Assembly (NCBI RefSeq): GCF_004010325.2
Contig: NZ_SADR02000005.1
Coordinates: 191,949-255,948, forward strand
Direction of reading: 5' to 3'
DNA: 64,000 nucleotides
DNA from: Mesorhizobium sp. M00.F.Ca.ET.216.01.1.1
Lineage (GTDB): Bacteria; Pseudomonadota; Alphaproteobacteria; Rhizobiales; Rhizobiaceae
Shown here: piece after piece, positions 28,225-37,027 of the stretch
Layout: each line of letters starts with the position of its first letter
Position numbering within the stretch: the first letter of the stretch is position 1
Translations under genes and position numbers: made by a program
The notes under the pieces: generated by a model
What the model saw: the letters and a program-made list of their open reading frames with translations, nothing else
Databases searched by the model: none
Told to the model about the DNA's origin: nothing

Positions 28225-28290
28225 CAGCCGTCTCGAAACCCGCTTCGCCTACTGAGCCAAATTCTCAGAAACCGCTGGAAAGATTGATTG

Positions 28291-28809
28291 ATGGCAAGAA
28301 CAAATGTCGATCCAGAGACGCTGCCTTACCGCCGATGCGTCGGAGTGATGGTCCTCAACGGCGACGGGCTGGTCTGGGTCGGCCGTCGCATTGCCGAGGC
28401 CGATAGCGAATTTGCCGGCACAACGCAGCTGTGGCAGATGCCACAGGGCGGCATCGACAAGGGCGAGGAGCCGCTGCGGGCGGCGGAGAGGGAACTCTAC
28501 GAGGAGACCGGCATGCGCAGCGTCTCATTGCTGGCCGAGGCGCCGAATTGGATCAATTACGACCTGCCGGCGCATCTGGTCGGCGTCGCTTTCAAGGGGC
28601 GATATCGCGGCCAGACGCAAAAATGGTTCGCCTACCGTTTTCACGGCAACGAAAGCGAGATCGAGATCAACCCGCCGCCGGGTGGCCATACGGCTGAATT
28701 CGATCAATGGGCGTGGCGGCCGATGCGCGACCTGCCCGACCTGATCGTGCCGTTCAAGCGCAAGGTCTATGAGGATGTGGTGGCGACGTTCCGGCATCTG
28801 GTGGCATAG
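28291..28809 (+). CDS. rppH: RNA pyrophosphohydrolase RppH
   Basis: A Nudix hydrolase of 172 residues that removes pyrophosphate from mRNA 5' ends. The Nudix box is [23 protein letters not shown] at about 50-72 with the catalytic Glu cluster, preceded by WQMPQ, an RppH marker. [11 protein letters not shown] at the start and INYDLP are family-typical. ATG 28291 is preceded by a TTG at 28288; the ATG is preferred. Confidence 0.95.
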   Translation: MARTNVDPETLPYRRCVGVMVLNGDGLVWVGRRIAEADSEFAGTTQLWQMPQGGIDKGEEPLRAAERELYEETGMRSVSLLAEAPNWINYDLPAHLVGVAFKGRYRGQTQKWFAYRFHGNESEIEINPPPGGHTAEFDQWAWRPMRDLPDLIVPFKRKVYEDVVATFRHLVA

Positions 28810-28899
28810 CCGTCGGCGGCAGCGATGGCGCCGACCATGGTTGCTGCGCCGGCGCGGTGGCCTTATCAATGGCCCGTCTACTGCAAACAAGGGGTCAGC

Positions 28900-30054
28900 A
28901 TGAACGGCGCCTCCAAAGAACCTCCCTCGGAAAGCATCACCGCCAAAGACGGCAGGCTGATCAGCGAAGCAGCAGCAGGAGCGATCCTGACCATCGACCT
29001 TGGTGCGATCCGTGAAAACTATCGGCGGTTGAAGGCGCGGCTTCGCGGCGTGCGCTGTGCGGGCGTGGTCAAGGCCGACGGTTACGGGCTCGGTGCCGGG
29101 CCGGTGACGGCGGCGCTGGCGGCCGAGGGCTGCGACATTTTCTTCGTCGCGCATCTGGCCGAAGGCGTCCTGCTGCGCAAGGCGCTTGGCTCAAAGCCGG
29201 CGATCCATGTGCTGAACGGCATTCAGCCAGGCGCCGAAGGCGAGGCGGTCGAAGCGGAGCTCGGTGCCGTCATCAACAGCGCCGCCCAACTGGCCGCCTG
29301 GCGTGCGGCGGCACAACGGGCCAGCCGCAAGCTATCGGCTGCGCTGCAGGTCGACAGCGGCATGTCGAGGCTCGGCATGGCTGCGGAAGAGGTGCAAGCG
29401 GTTACCGCTGATCCGCAAGCCTTCGACGGCATCGACGTCGCCTTCGTGATGAGCCATCTGGCTTGCGCCGACGAACCGCAGAATCCGGCCAACGAACAGC
29501 AGCGCCTGGAATTCGAGCGGCTGCGCAGGATGCTGCCGAAGGCGCCGTCTTCGCTCGCCAATTCCTCCGGCATCTTTCTTGGGCAGCCCTTTCACCACGA
29601 TCTTGCCCGCCCCGGTGCAGCGCTCTACGGCATCAATCCAACACCGGCCGAGCCAAACCCGATGCTGCCGGTGGTGCGGCTTCAGGCAAAAGTCATCCAG
29701 ACGCGCAGCCTCGAAAAGGGTGCAGGCGTAGGCTATGGCCATACATTTCGTACGACAGAGCCGTTGAGAGCGGCAACGATTTCGCTCGGCTATGCCGATG
29801 GCTGGCACCGCCGCGCCGCATCAGCCGCCTGGTTCGAAAATGCGCGGCTGCCCTTTCTTGGACGCGTGTCGATGGATTCGATCATCCTCGACGTTTCGGC
29901 GTTGCCGCCCAGCAGGCTCAGGGAAGGCGATCTCGTCGAACTGCTCGGCCCGTCCCAGAGTGTCGATGACGCGGCCGGCCATGCCGGCACGATCGGCTAT
30001 GAGATCCTGACCAGCCTGGGACACCGCTTCCATCGGCGCTACGTGAACGGATAA
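28900..30054 (+). CDS. alr: Alanine racemase (PLP-dependent)
   Basis: A 384-residue racemase interconverting L- and D-alanine. PLP Lys is in AGVVKADGYGLG (about residues 52-63), the catalytic Tyr in GVGYGHTF, and the end has GYEILTSLGHR. The N-terminus carries about 24 extra polar residues. A D-amino-acid dehydrogenase gene follows 108 bases on, so the enzyme is probably the catabolic type (DadX), although it could also feed cell-wall synthesis. ATG 28900 was chosen over 28825 because the upstream part looks non-coding. Confidence 0.93.
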   Translation: MNGASKEPPSESITAKDGRLISEAAAGAILTIDLGAIRENYRRLKARLRGVRCAGVVKADGYGLGAGPVTAALAAEGCDIFFVAHLAEGVLLRKALGSKPAIHVLNGIQPGAEGEAVEAELGAVINSAAQLAAWRAAAQRASRKLSAALQVDSGMSRLGMAAEEVQAVTADPQAFDGIDVAFVMSHLACADEPQNPANEQQRLEFERLRRMLPKAPSSLANSSGIFLGQPFHHDLARPGAALYGINPTPAEPNPMLPVVRLQAKVIQTRSLEKGAGVGYGHTFRTTEPLRAATISLGYADGWHRRAASAAWFENARLPFLGRVSMDSIILDVSALPPSRLREGDLVELLGPSQSVDDAAGHAGTIGYEILTSLGHRFHRRYVNG

Positions 30055-30162
30055 GACACGCACGCAGGCACTTGGCGGACGGCGTAAAATCCGGCAGATA
30101 GAAGGCAACGACAGCCCCAGCCCCCAATCCCCTGACAAGACCTCGTTGTGGAGAGCTATGCG

Positions 30163-31419
30163 ATGAAGATCTTCGTGCTGGGCGGCGGCGTGATCGGGGT
30201 CACCACGGCCTATTATCTCGCCGAAGCCGGCCACGAAGTAACGGTGGTCGACCGCCAGAAAGGTCCGGCGCTGGAGACCAGCTTTGCCAATGCCGGCGAG
30301 ATTTCGCCCGGCTATGCCTCGCCCTGGGCCGGACCCGGCGTGCCGCTGAAGGCGATCAAGTGGCTTTTGATGAAGCATGGTCCGCTGGTGGTGCGGCCGA
30401 CCTTCGACCCGCATATGTGGATATGGCTGGCCAAGATGCTGCGCAACTGCACGGCTGAGCGCTATGCGGTGAACAAGGCGCGCATGGTGCCGCTGGCCGA
30501 ATACAGCCGCGACACGCTGAGGGCGCTGCGCGAGGCGACCGGCATCGCCTATGACCAGCGGACGAAGGGCACGCTGCAGCTTTTCCGCACGCAGCAACAA
30601 CTCGATGGCACCGCCGGCGATGTCGAGGTGCTGAAGAAATACGGTGTTCCCTACGAGATACTCGATCCGGATCGCTGCATCGCGGCGGAACCCGCGCTGG
30701 CCGGCGTGCGCGAGAAGTTTGTCGGCGGCCTGCGGTTGCCGGGCGACGAGACAGGCGATTGCAAGATTTTCACCGACCGCCTGGCCGAGCTCTGCGTGGC
30801 GCGCGGCGTCACCTTCGAATACGACGTGTCGATCCGGCGCATCATCAAGAACCGCAACCGCATCGCCAACATCACCACCAGCAAGGGCTGGCTGCGTGCC
30901 GACGCCTATGTGATGGCGATGGGCAGCTATTCGGCGAAATTCATGCGTATGCTGAAACGGCCGATCCCGGTGTACCCGGTGAAAGGCTATTCGATCACCG
31001 TACCGATCAAGGACGCCGCCGCCGCACCGGCGTCGACGGTGATGGATGAGACCTACAAGGTGGCGATCACAAGGCTCGGCGACCGCATCCGTGTCGGCGG
31101 TACTGCGGAGATCTCAGGTTTCGACCTGAGGCTGCATGAAACACGGCGTCGCACGCTCGAGCATTCGGTCGGTGACCTCTTCCCGGGTGGCGGCGATATG
31201 CGGGCAGCAAGTTTCTGGTGCGGGCTGCGGCCGATGACGCCAGACGGGCCGCCGCTGGTCGGCCGCACCGAGTTTTCCAACCTCTATCTCAACACCGGCC
31301 ACGGAACGCTCGGCTGGACCATGGCCTGCGGCTCGGCCAAGGTGCTGGCCGACATCATCTCCAGCCGGGTGCCGGACATCAACGTGCGTGATCTCGGGCC
31401 GGAACGGTACCAACGCTAG
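30163..31419 (+). CDS. dadA: D-amino acid dehydrogenase small subunit (DadA)
   Basis: A 418-residue FAD enzyme oxidising D-alanine and other D-amino acids to keto acids, feeding electrons to quinones at the inner membrane. The FAD site [26 protein letters not shown] is at about 4-29; [17 protein letters not shown] and [14 protein letters not shown] near the end with [11 protein letters not shown] are DadA markers. ATG 30163 follows GTGGAGAGCT. Together with the upstream racemase it makes an L-alanine to pyruvate route. Confidence 0.93.
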   Translation: MKIFVLGGGVIGVTTAYYLAEAGHEVTVVDRQKGPALETSFANAGEISPGYASPWAGPGVPLKAIKWLLMKHGPLVVRPTFDPHMWIWLAKMLRNCTAERYAVNKARMVPLAEYSRDTLRALREATGIAYDQRTKGTLQLFRTQQQLDGTAGDVEVLKKYGVPYEILDPDRCIAAEPALAGVREKFVGGLRLPGDETGDCKIFTDRLAELCVARGVTFEYDVSIRRIIKNRNRIANITTSKGWLRADAYVMAMGSYSAKFMRMLKRPIPVYPVKGYSITVPIKDAAAAPASTVMDETYKVAITRLGDRIRVGGTAEISGFDLRLHETRRRTLEHSVGDLFPGGGDMRAASFWCGLRPMTPDGPPLVGRTEFSNLYLNTGHGTLGWTMACGSAKVLADIISSRVPDINVRDLGPERYQR

Positions 31420-31450
31420 GATCAGAAGACTTCCTTCACCGCGTTCTGAG

Positions 31451-32332
31451 CTAGACGAACAGGCTTCGTTCCCGCTCCACTGCCTTGGTGATGAAGTTGG
31501 CGACGATCTGGACGCGGCGCAGCGGCCTGACCGATTCGTGGTAGACCAGCCAGTAGGCGCGGCGGATGGGCGCCACCATGTCGACCGGCACCAGCTCCGG
31601 CATCGAGCGCGCGACGAAGGTGTGTAGGATGCCGATGCCGGCGCCGGAACGCACTGCCTCGGCCTGGCCGAGTGCGGAGGAAATGGCGAAGCTGGTGCGC
31701 CAGTCGGCGCTGAACTCGGCCGCATAGTCGAGCGAGGGGCTGACGATAAGGTCAGGCACGTAGCCGATCAGCGTGTGCCGGCCAAGCTCGTCGGCGGTTT
31801 GCGGCAAGCCGTGCGCCTCGGTATAGGCGCGGGACGCGAACAGGCCGAGCGTGTAATCGACCAGCTTCCCCGCCACCAGCCTGCCTTCCGTCGGCCGCTC
31901 GACGGTGATGGCGATGTCGGCCTCGCGCCTGGACAGCGAGAATGATCGCGGCACCGGCACCAGCTGGATAGTGAGTTCGCGGTGAAGCGCCGTCAGCGCG
32001 CCGAGGCGCTTGGCCAGGAAGGCGACGCCGAACCCGTCCGGTGCGCCGATGCGCACGGTGCCCGAGACGTCGTCGCCTTCGCCGGCCACGGTCGAGCGCG
32101 CGGCGATCATGTCGCCTTCCATACGCTCGGCAATATCGAGGAAACGCTCGCCCGCCGGGGTCAGCTCGCTGCCGGTGGTGAGCCGGCGAAAAAGCTTTGT
32201 CCTGAGTGCGTCCTCGAGTGCGGCGATTCGGCGCGAGACGGTGGCATGATTGAGCTCCAGCCGCCTGGCTGCGCCCAGAATCTGGCCGGCGCGCGCCACC
32301 GCCAGGAAGATGCGGACGTCATCCCAGTTCAT
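31451..32332 (-). CDS. LysR-family transcriptional regulator
   Basis: A 293-residue regulator with an N-terminal winged helix-turn-helix (MNWDDVRIFLAVARAGQILGAARRL, with LNHATVSRRIAALE) and a LysR substrate domain. ATG 32332 is the family start; the frame open to 32488 runs through a repeat. It is divergent from mmsA, 377 bases away, so it may control that gene; the long inverted repeat between them complicates this. Effector unknown. Confidence 0.9.
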   Translation of the reverse strand: MNWDDVRIFLAVARAGQILGAARRLELNHATVSRRIAALEDALRTKLFRRLTTGSELTPAGERFLDIAERMEGDMIAARSTVAGEGDDVSGTVRIGAPDGFGVAFLAKRLGALTALHRELTIQLVPVPRSFSLSRREADIAITVERPTEGRLVAGKLVDYTLGLFASRAYTEAHGLPQTADELGRHTLIGYVPDLIVSPSLDYAAEFSADWRTSFAISSALGQAEAVRSGAGIGILHTFVARSMPELVPVDMVAPIRRAYWLVYHESVRPLRRVQIVANFITKAVERERSLFV

Positions 32333-32370
32333 GGGAGTGGTCCGGATTACGATAGCTAAGGCTGAGCTCT

Positions 32371-32537
32371 TTCGCGCCCCCCTCTGTCCTGCCGGACATC
32401 TCCCCCACGAGGGGGGAGATCGGCAGCTTCGCCGACAGCTCCCCCTTAGCAACAGTGGTGAGTAGCGAAAGCAGAGATGACGGGGCAATCTCCCCCTTCG
32501 TGGGGGAGATGTCCGGCAGGACAGAGGGGGGCGCGAA
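32371..32537. repeat. Near-perfect 50-base inverted repeat between LysR gene and mmsA
   Basis: Left arm 32371-32420 (TTCGCGCCCCCCTCTGTCCT ... GGGGGAGAT) and right arm 32488-32537 are reverse complements with one mismatch, separated by 67 bases. Each arm itself contains a smaller hairpin (ATCTCCCCC...GGGGGAGAT). Same family as 19789-19961. This could be a non-autonomous mobile element or a large RNA hairpin. It occupies most of the divergent promoter region. Confidence 0.85.
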
Positions 32538-32709
32538 GGGACTCAACTTAACAGCTCCAGGGATAACGATCACACCCTACCATTTGCGGGAATTGATGCA
32601 CAGGCTTCTACCGTTATCTATTTTCTGCACAGCGGTTGCGTTCTCGCTCGCGTTGCCATCGACAACGCAAAGGCGGACAATGCGTCATCACAACACAGGG
32701 AGAGAGATC

Positions 32710-34206
32710 ATGATCGAATACGGTCATTTCATCGGCGGCAAACATGTCGCTGGGACCAGCGGCCGCAAGCAGGATGTCATGCAGCCGATGGATGGCACGG
32801 TGCGCGGCACAGTGGCACTGGCATCGCAGGCGGAACTGCGCGCAGCCGTTGCAAACGCCAAGGAAGCACAGTCCAAATGGGCGGCGACCAACCCGCAGCG
32901 CCGCGTGCGCGTGCTGATGAAGTTCCTCGAACTGGTCGCCAGGGACTATGACGCGCTAGCCGATATCCTGGCGCGCGAACACGGCAAGACCATCGCCGAC
33001 GCCAAGGGCGACATCCAGCGCGGCCTCGAAGTGGTCGAGGTCTGCATCGGCGCGCCGCACATGATGAAGGGCGAATTCACCGACGGCGCCGGCCCCGGCA
33101 TCGATGTCTATTCGATGCGCCAGCCGCTCGGCGTGGTCGCCGGCATCACGCCGTTCAATTTCCCGGCGATGATCCCACTGTGGAAGCTCGCGCCGGCCAT
33201 CGCCTGCGGCAATGCCTTCATCCTGAAGCCTTCGGAGCGCGACCCCGGCGTACCGCTGCGCATCGCCGAACTGTTCATCGAGGCCGGCCTGCCGGCGGGC
33301 ATCCTCAACGTCGTCAACGGCGACAAGGAGGCGGTCGACGCCATCCTCGACGATCCTGACATCAAGGCCATCGGCTTTGTCGGCTCGACGCCGATCGCCC
33401 AGTACATCTATTCGCGCGGCTGCGCGGCCGGAAAGCGGGTGCAGTGCTTCGGCGGCGCCAAGAACCACATGATCATAATGCCCGACGCCGACATGGACCA
33501 GACGGTCGACGCACTGATCGGCGCCGGCTACGGCTCCGCCGGCGAGCGCTGCATGGCGATCTCGGTGGCTGTCCCGGTCGGCAACGACACCGCCAACCGG
33601 CTGATGGAAAGACTGGTCCCGCGCGTCGAAAGCCTGAAGGTCGGTCCGTCGACGGATTCCTCCGCCGATTTCGGCCCGCTGGTGACAGCGCAGGCGCTGG
33701 AGCGGGTCAAGGGTTACGTCGACATCGGCGTCAAGGAAGGCGCCAAGCTGGTCGTCGACGGCCGCGGCTTCTCCATGCAGGGCTACGAGAACGGCTACTA
33801 CATGGGCGGCTGCCTGTTCGACAACGTCACCGCCGACATGCGCATCTACAAGGAGGAGATCTTCGGGCCGGTGCTCTCGGTGGTGCGTGCGCCGACCTAT
33901 GAGAACGCGATCAAGCTCGCCAATGAGCACGAAATGGGCAACGGCGTTGCCATCTTCACCCGCGACGGCGATGCGGCGCGCGACTTCGCGTCGAGGGTCC
34001 AGGTCGGCATGGTCGGCATCAACGTGCCGATCCCGGTGCCGATCGCCTATTATACTTTCGGCGGTTGGAAGGCGTCGTCCTTCGGTGACCTCAATCAGCA
34101 CGGGCCGGACGCGTTCCGCTTCTACACCAAGACCAAGACGGTGACCTCGCGCTGGCCGTCCGGGGTCAAGGACGGTGCGGAGTTCGTCATTCCGACGATG
34201 AACTAG
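32710..34206 (+). CDS. mmsA: Methylmalonate-semialdehyde dehydrogenase (CoA-acylating)
   Basis: A 498-residue aldehyde dehydrogenase that turns methylmalonate or malonate semialdehyde into propionyl- or acetyl-CoA in valine and inositol breakdown. Catalytic Cys281 lies in GERCMAIS; ITPFNFPAMIPLWK and QCFGGAKNHMI (the usual general-base Glu absent) mark the MMSDH group. ATG 32710 follows AGGGAGAGAGATC. No inositol genes are nearby, so the valine role is more likely. Ends with a strong terminator. Confidence 0.95.
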   Translation: MIEYGHFIGGKHVAGTSGRKQDVMQPMDGTVRGTVALASQAELRAAVANAKEAQSKWAATNPQRRVRVLMKFLELVARDYDALADILAREHGKTIADAKGDIQRGLEVVEVCIGAPHMMKGEFTDGAGPGIDVYSMRQPLGVVAGITPFNFPAMIPLWKLAPAIACGNAFILKPSERDPGVPLRIAELFIEAGLPAGILNVVNGDKEAVDAILDDPDIKAIGFVGSTPIAQYIYSRGCAAGKRVQCFGGAKNHMIIMPDADMDQTVDALIGAGYGSAGERCMAISVAVPVGNDTANRLMERLVPRVESLKVGPSTDSSADFGPLVTAQALERVKGYVDIGVKEGAKLVVDGRGFSMQGYENGYYMGGCLFDNVTADMRIYKEEIFGPVLSVVRAPTYENAIKLANEHEMGNGVAIFTRDGDAARDFASRVQVGMVGINVPIPVPIAYYTFGGWKASSFGDLNQHGPDAFRFYTKTKTVTSRWPSGVKDGAEFVIPTMN

Positions 34207-34232
34207 CCGGACAGATTTGAAGACGGAAGACG

Positions 34233-34263
34233 AAAAAGCCCGGGCCCGGAACCCGGGCTTTTT
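34233..34263 (+). terminator. Rho-independent terminator after mmsA
   Basis: AAAAAGCCCGGG and CCCGGGCTTTTT form a perfect twelve-pair stem around a seven-base loop, with a T-run on the right and an A-run on the left. It can work in both directions. Confidence 0.92.
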
Positions 34264-34404
34264 GTTGCCTGATCGCTAATGTGATGGAACCAAGCGGGCC
34301 GTAACGGCCTTAGACAGCAATCCTGCCGCGAAGGAGGCGCGGTGATCAACCAATGGCGCTGGCGACAGCTTCCGAGGGGATCGTCTGGCGCAAGGAGGTG
34401 TCAG

Positions 34405-34704
34405 ATGACACGCCTTATGGCATCTATGGTTTTCGCGGCAACTACGGCGTTTTCCATCGCCCCGGCAGCGGCGGCCGAGCAATGCGCGGCACGTACCGAC
34501 ATGGTCAAGGCGCTCGGTGAAAAGTTTCATGAAAATGCGGCGGCTGTCGGCATGATCAATCCGAATGTGATCGTGGAAGTCTTCGTTTCAGAGCGAGGCA
34601 CCTGGACCATCCTCGCCACCGACACACAAGGTCAAAGCTGCGTGCTTTCTGCTGGTGAAGGCTGGCAGAGCGCGATGACGACGGCGGCGCTGCCCGGGAT
34701 CTGA
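34405..34704 (+). CDS. Small secreted protein, paralogue A (unknown function)
   Basis: A 99-residue protein with a clear Sec signal peptide (MTRLMASMVFAATTAFSIAPAAAAE, cleavage likely after the Ala run) and a mature part of about 75 residues with two Cys (EQCAAR and QSCVLS). AAGGAGGTG lies six bases before ATG 34405. It shares a pattern with the gene at 35017: D-M/L-V..L...F.E, then EVFVSERGTWTI, TD..G.SC and G..W.S. Probably periplasmic with one disulfide. I know no function; similar small exported proteins are found in rhizobia. Confidence 0.75.
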   Translation: MTRLMASMVFAATTAFSIAPAAAAEQCAARTDMVKALGEKFHENAAAVGMINPNVIVEVFVSERGTWTILATDTQGQSCVLSAGEGWQSAMTTAALPGI

Positions 34705-35016
34705 ACGATTGCTGGCGCGTTTTTTCCGGACGCGGAACTGACAAGTTGATCCCTTCAAAGCCGCAGGCCATGGCCTGCGGCTTCATTTTCTCTGCGACAA
34801 CCTCGAAACGGTTTTGCTGGCACGCTTGCTATTTCCCGTCGTCGTACCATATATGGAACATAGCGAGAACACCGAGAAATCGTTCCCGCTGACGGCAGAC
34901 CGGAACACAGAAAGGAGCGACGCGATGATGACGTCGGAACCGGCCTGGATCGCTCCGGCAAAATGAGACCGTCAACCGCCTCCCTTGCCGGAACGTGATG
35001 GCAAAGGAGGTGCCCT
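34705..35016. other. Intergenic stretch between the two small secreted-protein genes
   Basis: It holds one terminator (34758-34789) and then about 220 bases without a supportable gene, ending in the strong ribosome site AAGGAGGTG of the next gene. The terminator suggests that the two paralogues are transcribed separately. Confidence 0.5.
34758..34789 (+). terminator. Terminator after paralogue A
   Basis: AAGCCGCAGGCC-ATGGCCTGCGGCTT is a near-complete palindrome followed by CATTTT. The stem has at least ten G/C-rich pairs. Confidence 0.75.
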
Positions 35017-35331
35017 ATGGCACGCAAATCGCTGGTAGGATGGGTGAAGACCCTGGCTCTTGCAGGCGTATTCGCGACGGGTGCGAGCGCCGCAAGCGCC
35101 CAATATCAATACTGTGTTGAACATGGCGACCTCGTCGCCCACCTGACTGAGAATTTCCAGGAAAGACAGTTTGCTCTCGGGCTGATCGGTCAGGAGGCGA
35201 TTATGGAGGTTTTTGTCGCCGAGAGCGGAAGCTGGACAATCATCGTGACCGACGTTGCCGGCAGAAGCTGCATCGTCGCGGCCGGCGACAATTGGGAAAG
35301 CGTGGTGGCTCTGTCCGGCCAGAACTCATAG
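35017..35331 (+). CDS. Small secreted protein, paralogue B (unknown function)
   Basis: A 104-residue protein with a basic N-terminus and signal peptide (MARKSLVGWVKTLALAGVF, cleavage near SAQ) and two Cys in the mature part (YCVEHGD and RSCIVAA). EVFVAESGSWTIIVTD aligns with EVFVSERGTWTILATD of paralogue A; length and Cys spacing also agree. It begins six bases after AAGGAGGTG, the same site as in paralogue A. This is a tandem duplication. Function unknown. Confidence 0.75.
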   Translation: MARKSLVGWVKTLALAGVFATGASAASAQYQYCVEHGDLVAHLTENFQERQFALGLIGQEAIMEVFVAESGSWTIIVTDVAGRSCIVAAGDNWESVVALSGQNS

Positions 35332-35345
35332 GGAGCGGGCGGTGC

Positions 35346-36005
35346 TCAGCGCGTGGCAGCCGCCTCGGCATGGCCGCGCAGCAGCGCCATCAGGCGCTTG
35401 GCATCCTTGGCCGCGGCTTCCTCGTCGCCGGCGAGGATCGAGCGGATCAGCACAACATGATGCTCGGCTGATTCGACGAGGCCGGTGTCGGCCTTGTAGC
35501 GGAACCAGAAGCGGCGGCTGTGGGTCTGCAAGGGCGCCGCCAGCCGCGCGGCGAAAGGGTTGTCGGCTGCCAGCGCCAGCGCCTCATCGAGCGCCTTGTC
35601 GGCCTGGATAAAGGCAAGCACGTTGCCTGCTATCACTGCCTTCTGCATGGCAAGGGCCGCATCATGGAACAGGTCGGCCGCCTCGCGGGTGACGAAGCGG
35701 GCGGCCGAGCGGGCGAGGACCACCTCGACGCCGCGACGGGCATCGAGAACGCGCAGCCAGTCGCCGGGATGAAGCGGGGCTATGGCAATGCCGGCGCGCG
35801 GCCGGACATCCAGCAAACCCTCCCAAGCCAGTCTCTGTATAGCCTCGCGCACCGGCGTGCGGCCGAGCCCGAGCCTTTCAATCAAAGCGCCTTCGGTAAC
35901 GAAGCTCGCGGGCGCCAGTTCGAGCGTCACGATCATGTGCTCGAGCGTGCGGTAGGCCTTCGCCGCCACCGGCTCGGCGCTTGAGCCTTCATCGACCAGT
36001 GCCAA
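35346..36005 (-). CDS. GntR/FadR-family regulator of the hydroxyproline cluster (HypR-like)
   Basis: 219 residues: winged helix-turn-helix (about 15-75, YRTLEHMIVTLELAPASFVTEGAL, LGLGRTPVREAIQRL) and an all-helical FCD domain. The frame is open to ATG 36038, but an operator-like palindrome covers 36017-36037, and TTG 36003-36005 has AGGAG seven bases upstream, so I start it there; the longer 230-residue form is possible. It is divergent from the hyp enzyme genes, as in rhizobial hyp clusters where the GntR protein represses them. Confidence 0.85.
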   Translation of the reverse strand: MALVDEGSSAEPVAAKAYRTLEHMIVTLELAPASFVTEGALIERLGLGRTPVREAIQRLAWEGLLDVRPRAGIAIAPLHPGDWLRVLDARRGVEVVLARSAARFVTREAADLFHDAALAMQKAVIAGNVLAFIQADKALDEALALAADNPFAARLAAPLQTHSRRFWFRYKADTGLVESAEHHVVLIRSILAGDEEAAAKDAKRLMALLRGHAEAAATR

Positions 36006-36016
36006 AGGATGTCTCC

Positions 36017-36037
36017 TGATATATTTTGGATATATCA
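36017..36037. promoter_or_regulatory. AT-rich inverted repeat, candidate GntR operator 1
   Basis: TGATATAT-TTTGG-ATATATCA is a perfect eight-base inverted repeat directly before the likely start of the GntR gene. It carries the same half-site as operator 2, 39 bases away. Confidence 0.7.
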
Positions 36038-36075
36038 TAGCGGATTACGCATTGACAGCTGCCTTCGCGCATGAA

Positions 36076-36092
36076 ATATATCACTGATATAT
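36076..36092. promoter_or_regulatory. AT-rich inverted repeat, candidate GntR operator 2
   Basis: ATATATCA-C-TGATATAT, with the half-sites in reversed order, lies 17 bases before the start of the deaminase gene and overlaps its leader. Two related palindromes in one divergent region fit a repressor controlling both directions. Confidence 0.7.
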
Positions 36093-36109
36093 CAGATGGA
36101 GCAACCGCT

Positions 36110-37003
36110 ATGTGGACCGGAGTCTTTCCCGCCGTCACGACCAAATTCACCGAGGACGACCGCCTCGACCACGCCGAGATGGAGCGCTGCTTTGCGCTGC
36201 AGATGGAGGCTGGCTGCGACGGCATCATCGTCTGCGGTTCGCTCGGCGAGGGGCCGATGCTGTCGCATGACGAGAAGATCGAGGTGCTGAAGACGGCGCA
36301 GAAGATCGCCGGCGACAAGCCGGTTCTGCTGACGGTCAATGAGCCCGGCACCCGCGAAGCGGTAAGCATCGCGCGCCGTGCTGCCAAGGAAGGCGCCAAT
36401 GGGCTGATGGTGGTGCCGAGCCCAATCTACCATACCAATCCGCAGGAGACAGTCGTAGCACTTCGCGCTGTCGCCGAGGCCGGCGACCTGCCGGTGATGA
36501 TCTACTCCAACCGGCTTGCCTACCGCGTCGACGTCACCGTCGACCAGATGGAGGAGCTTGCGGCGGACAAGCGCTTTGTCGCCATCAAGGAGTCCTGCGA
36601 CGACATCCGACGCTCGACCGAGATCATCAACCGCTTCGGCGACCGCTACGACCTGTTCACCGGCGTCGACAATCTCGCCTTCGAGGCGCTGTCGGTCGGC
36701 GCCATCGGCTGGGTGGCGGGCCTGGTTACCGCGTTCCCGCGCGAGACGGTGGCGATCTACCAGCTGATGAAGCAGGGCCGCCGTGAGGAGGCGCTGAAGA
36801 TCTACCGCTGGTTCCGGCCGCTGCTCGACCTCGACGTGTCGACCTACCTAGTGCAGAACATCAAGCTCGCGGAAGTGTTCGCAATCAACAGCAACGACCG
36901 CGTGCGCATGCCGCGCCAGCCGCTGTCGGGCGAGTGCCGCAAGACGGTCGAAAAGATCGTCAAGGGCGCCATGGCGGTGCGGCCGGAACTGCCGGCGTTT
37001 TGA
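36110..37003 (+). CDS. hypD: DapA-family lyase, probable 1-pyrroline-4-hydroxy-2-carboxylate deaminase (HypD-like)
   Basis: A 297-residue TIM-barrel protein of the dihydrodipicolinate synthase family. Schiff-base Lys160 is in FVAIKES, Tyr107 in PSPIYHT, and GSLGEGPMLS replaces the GTTGE site of true DapA. In hydroxyproline breakdown this family removes ammonia from pyrroline-hydroxycarboxylate to give 2-oxoglutarate semialdehyde; the neighbouring FAD oxidase and epimerase genes support that. ATG 36110 follows GGAGCAACCGCT. Confidence 0.8.
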   Translation: MWTGVFPAVTTKFTEDDRLDHAEMERCFALQMEAGCDGIIVCGSLGEGPMLSHDEKIEVLKTAQKIAGDKPVLLTVNEPGTREAVSIARRAAKEGANGLMVVPSPIYHTNPQETVVALRAVAEAGDLPVMIYSNRLAYRVDVTVDQMEELAADKRFVAIKESCDDIRRSTEIINRFGDRYDLFTGVDNLAFEALSVGAIGWVAGLVTAFPRETVAIYQLMKQGRREEALKIYRWFRPLLDLDVSTYLVQNIKLAEVFAINSNDRVRMPRQPLSGECRKTVEKIVKGAMAVRPELPAF

Positions 37004-37027
37004 AGCAACAGTAGAGCATTCGTCTTT

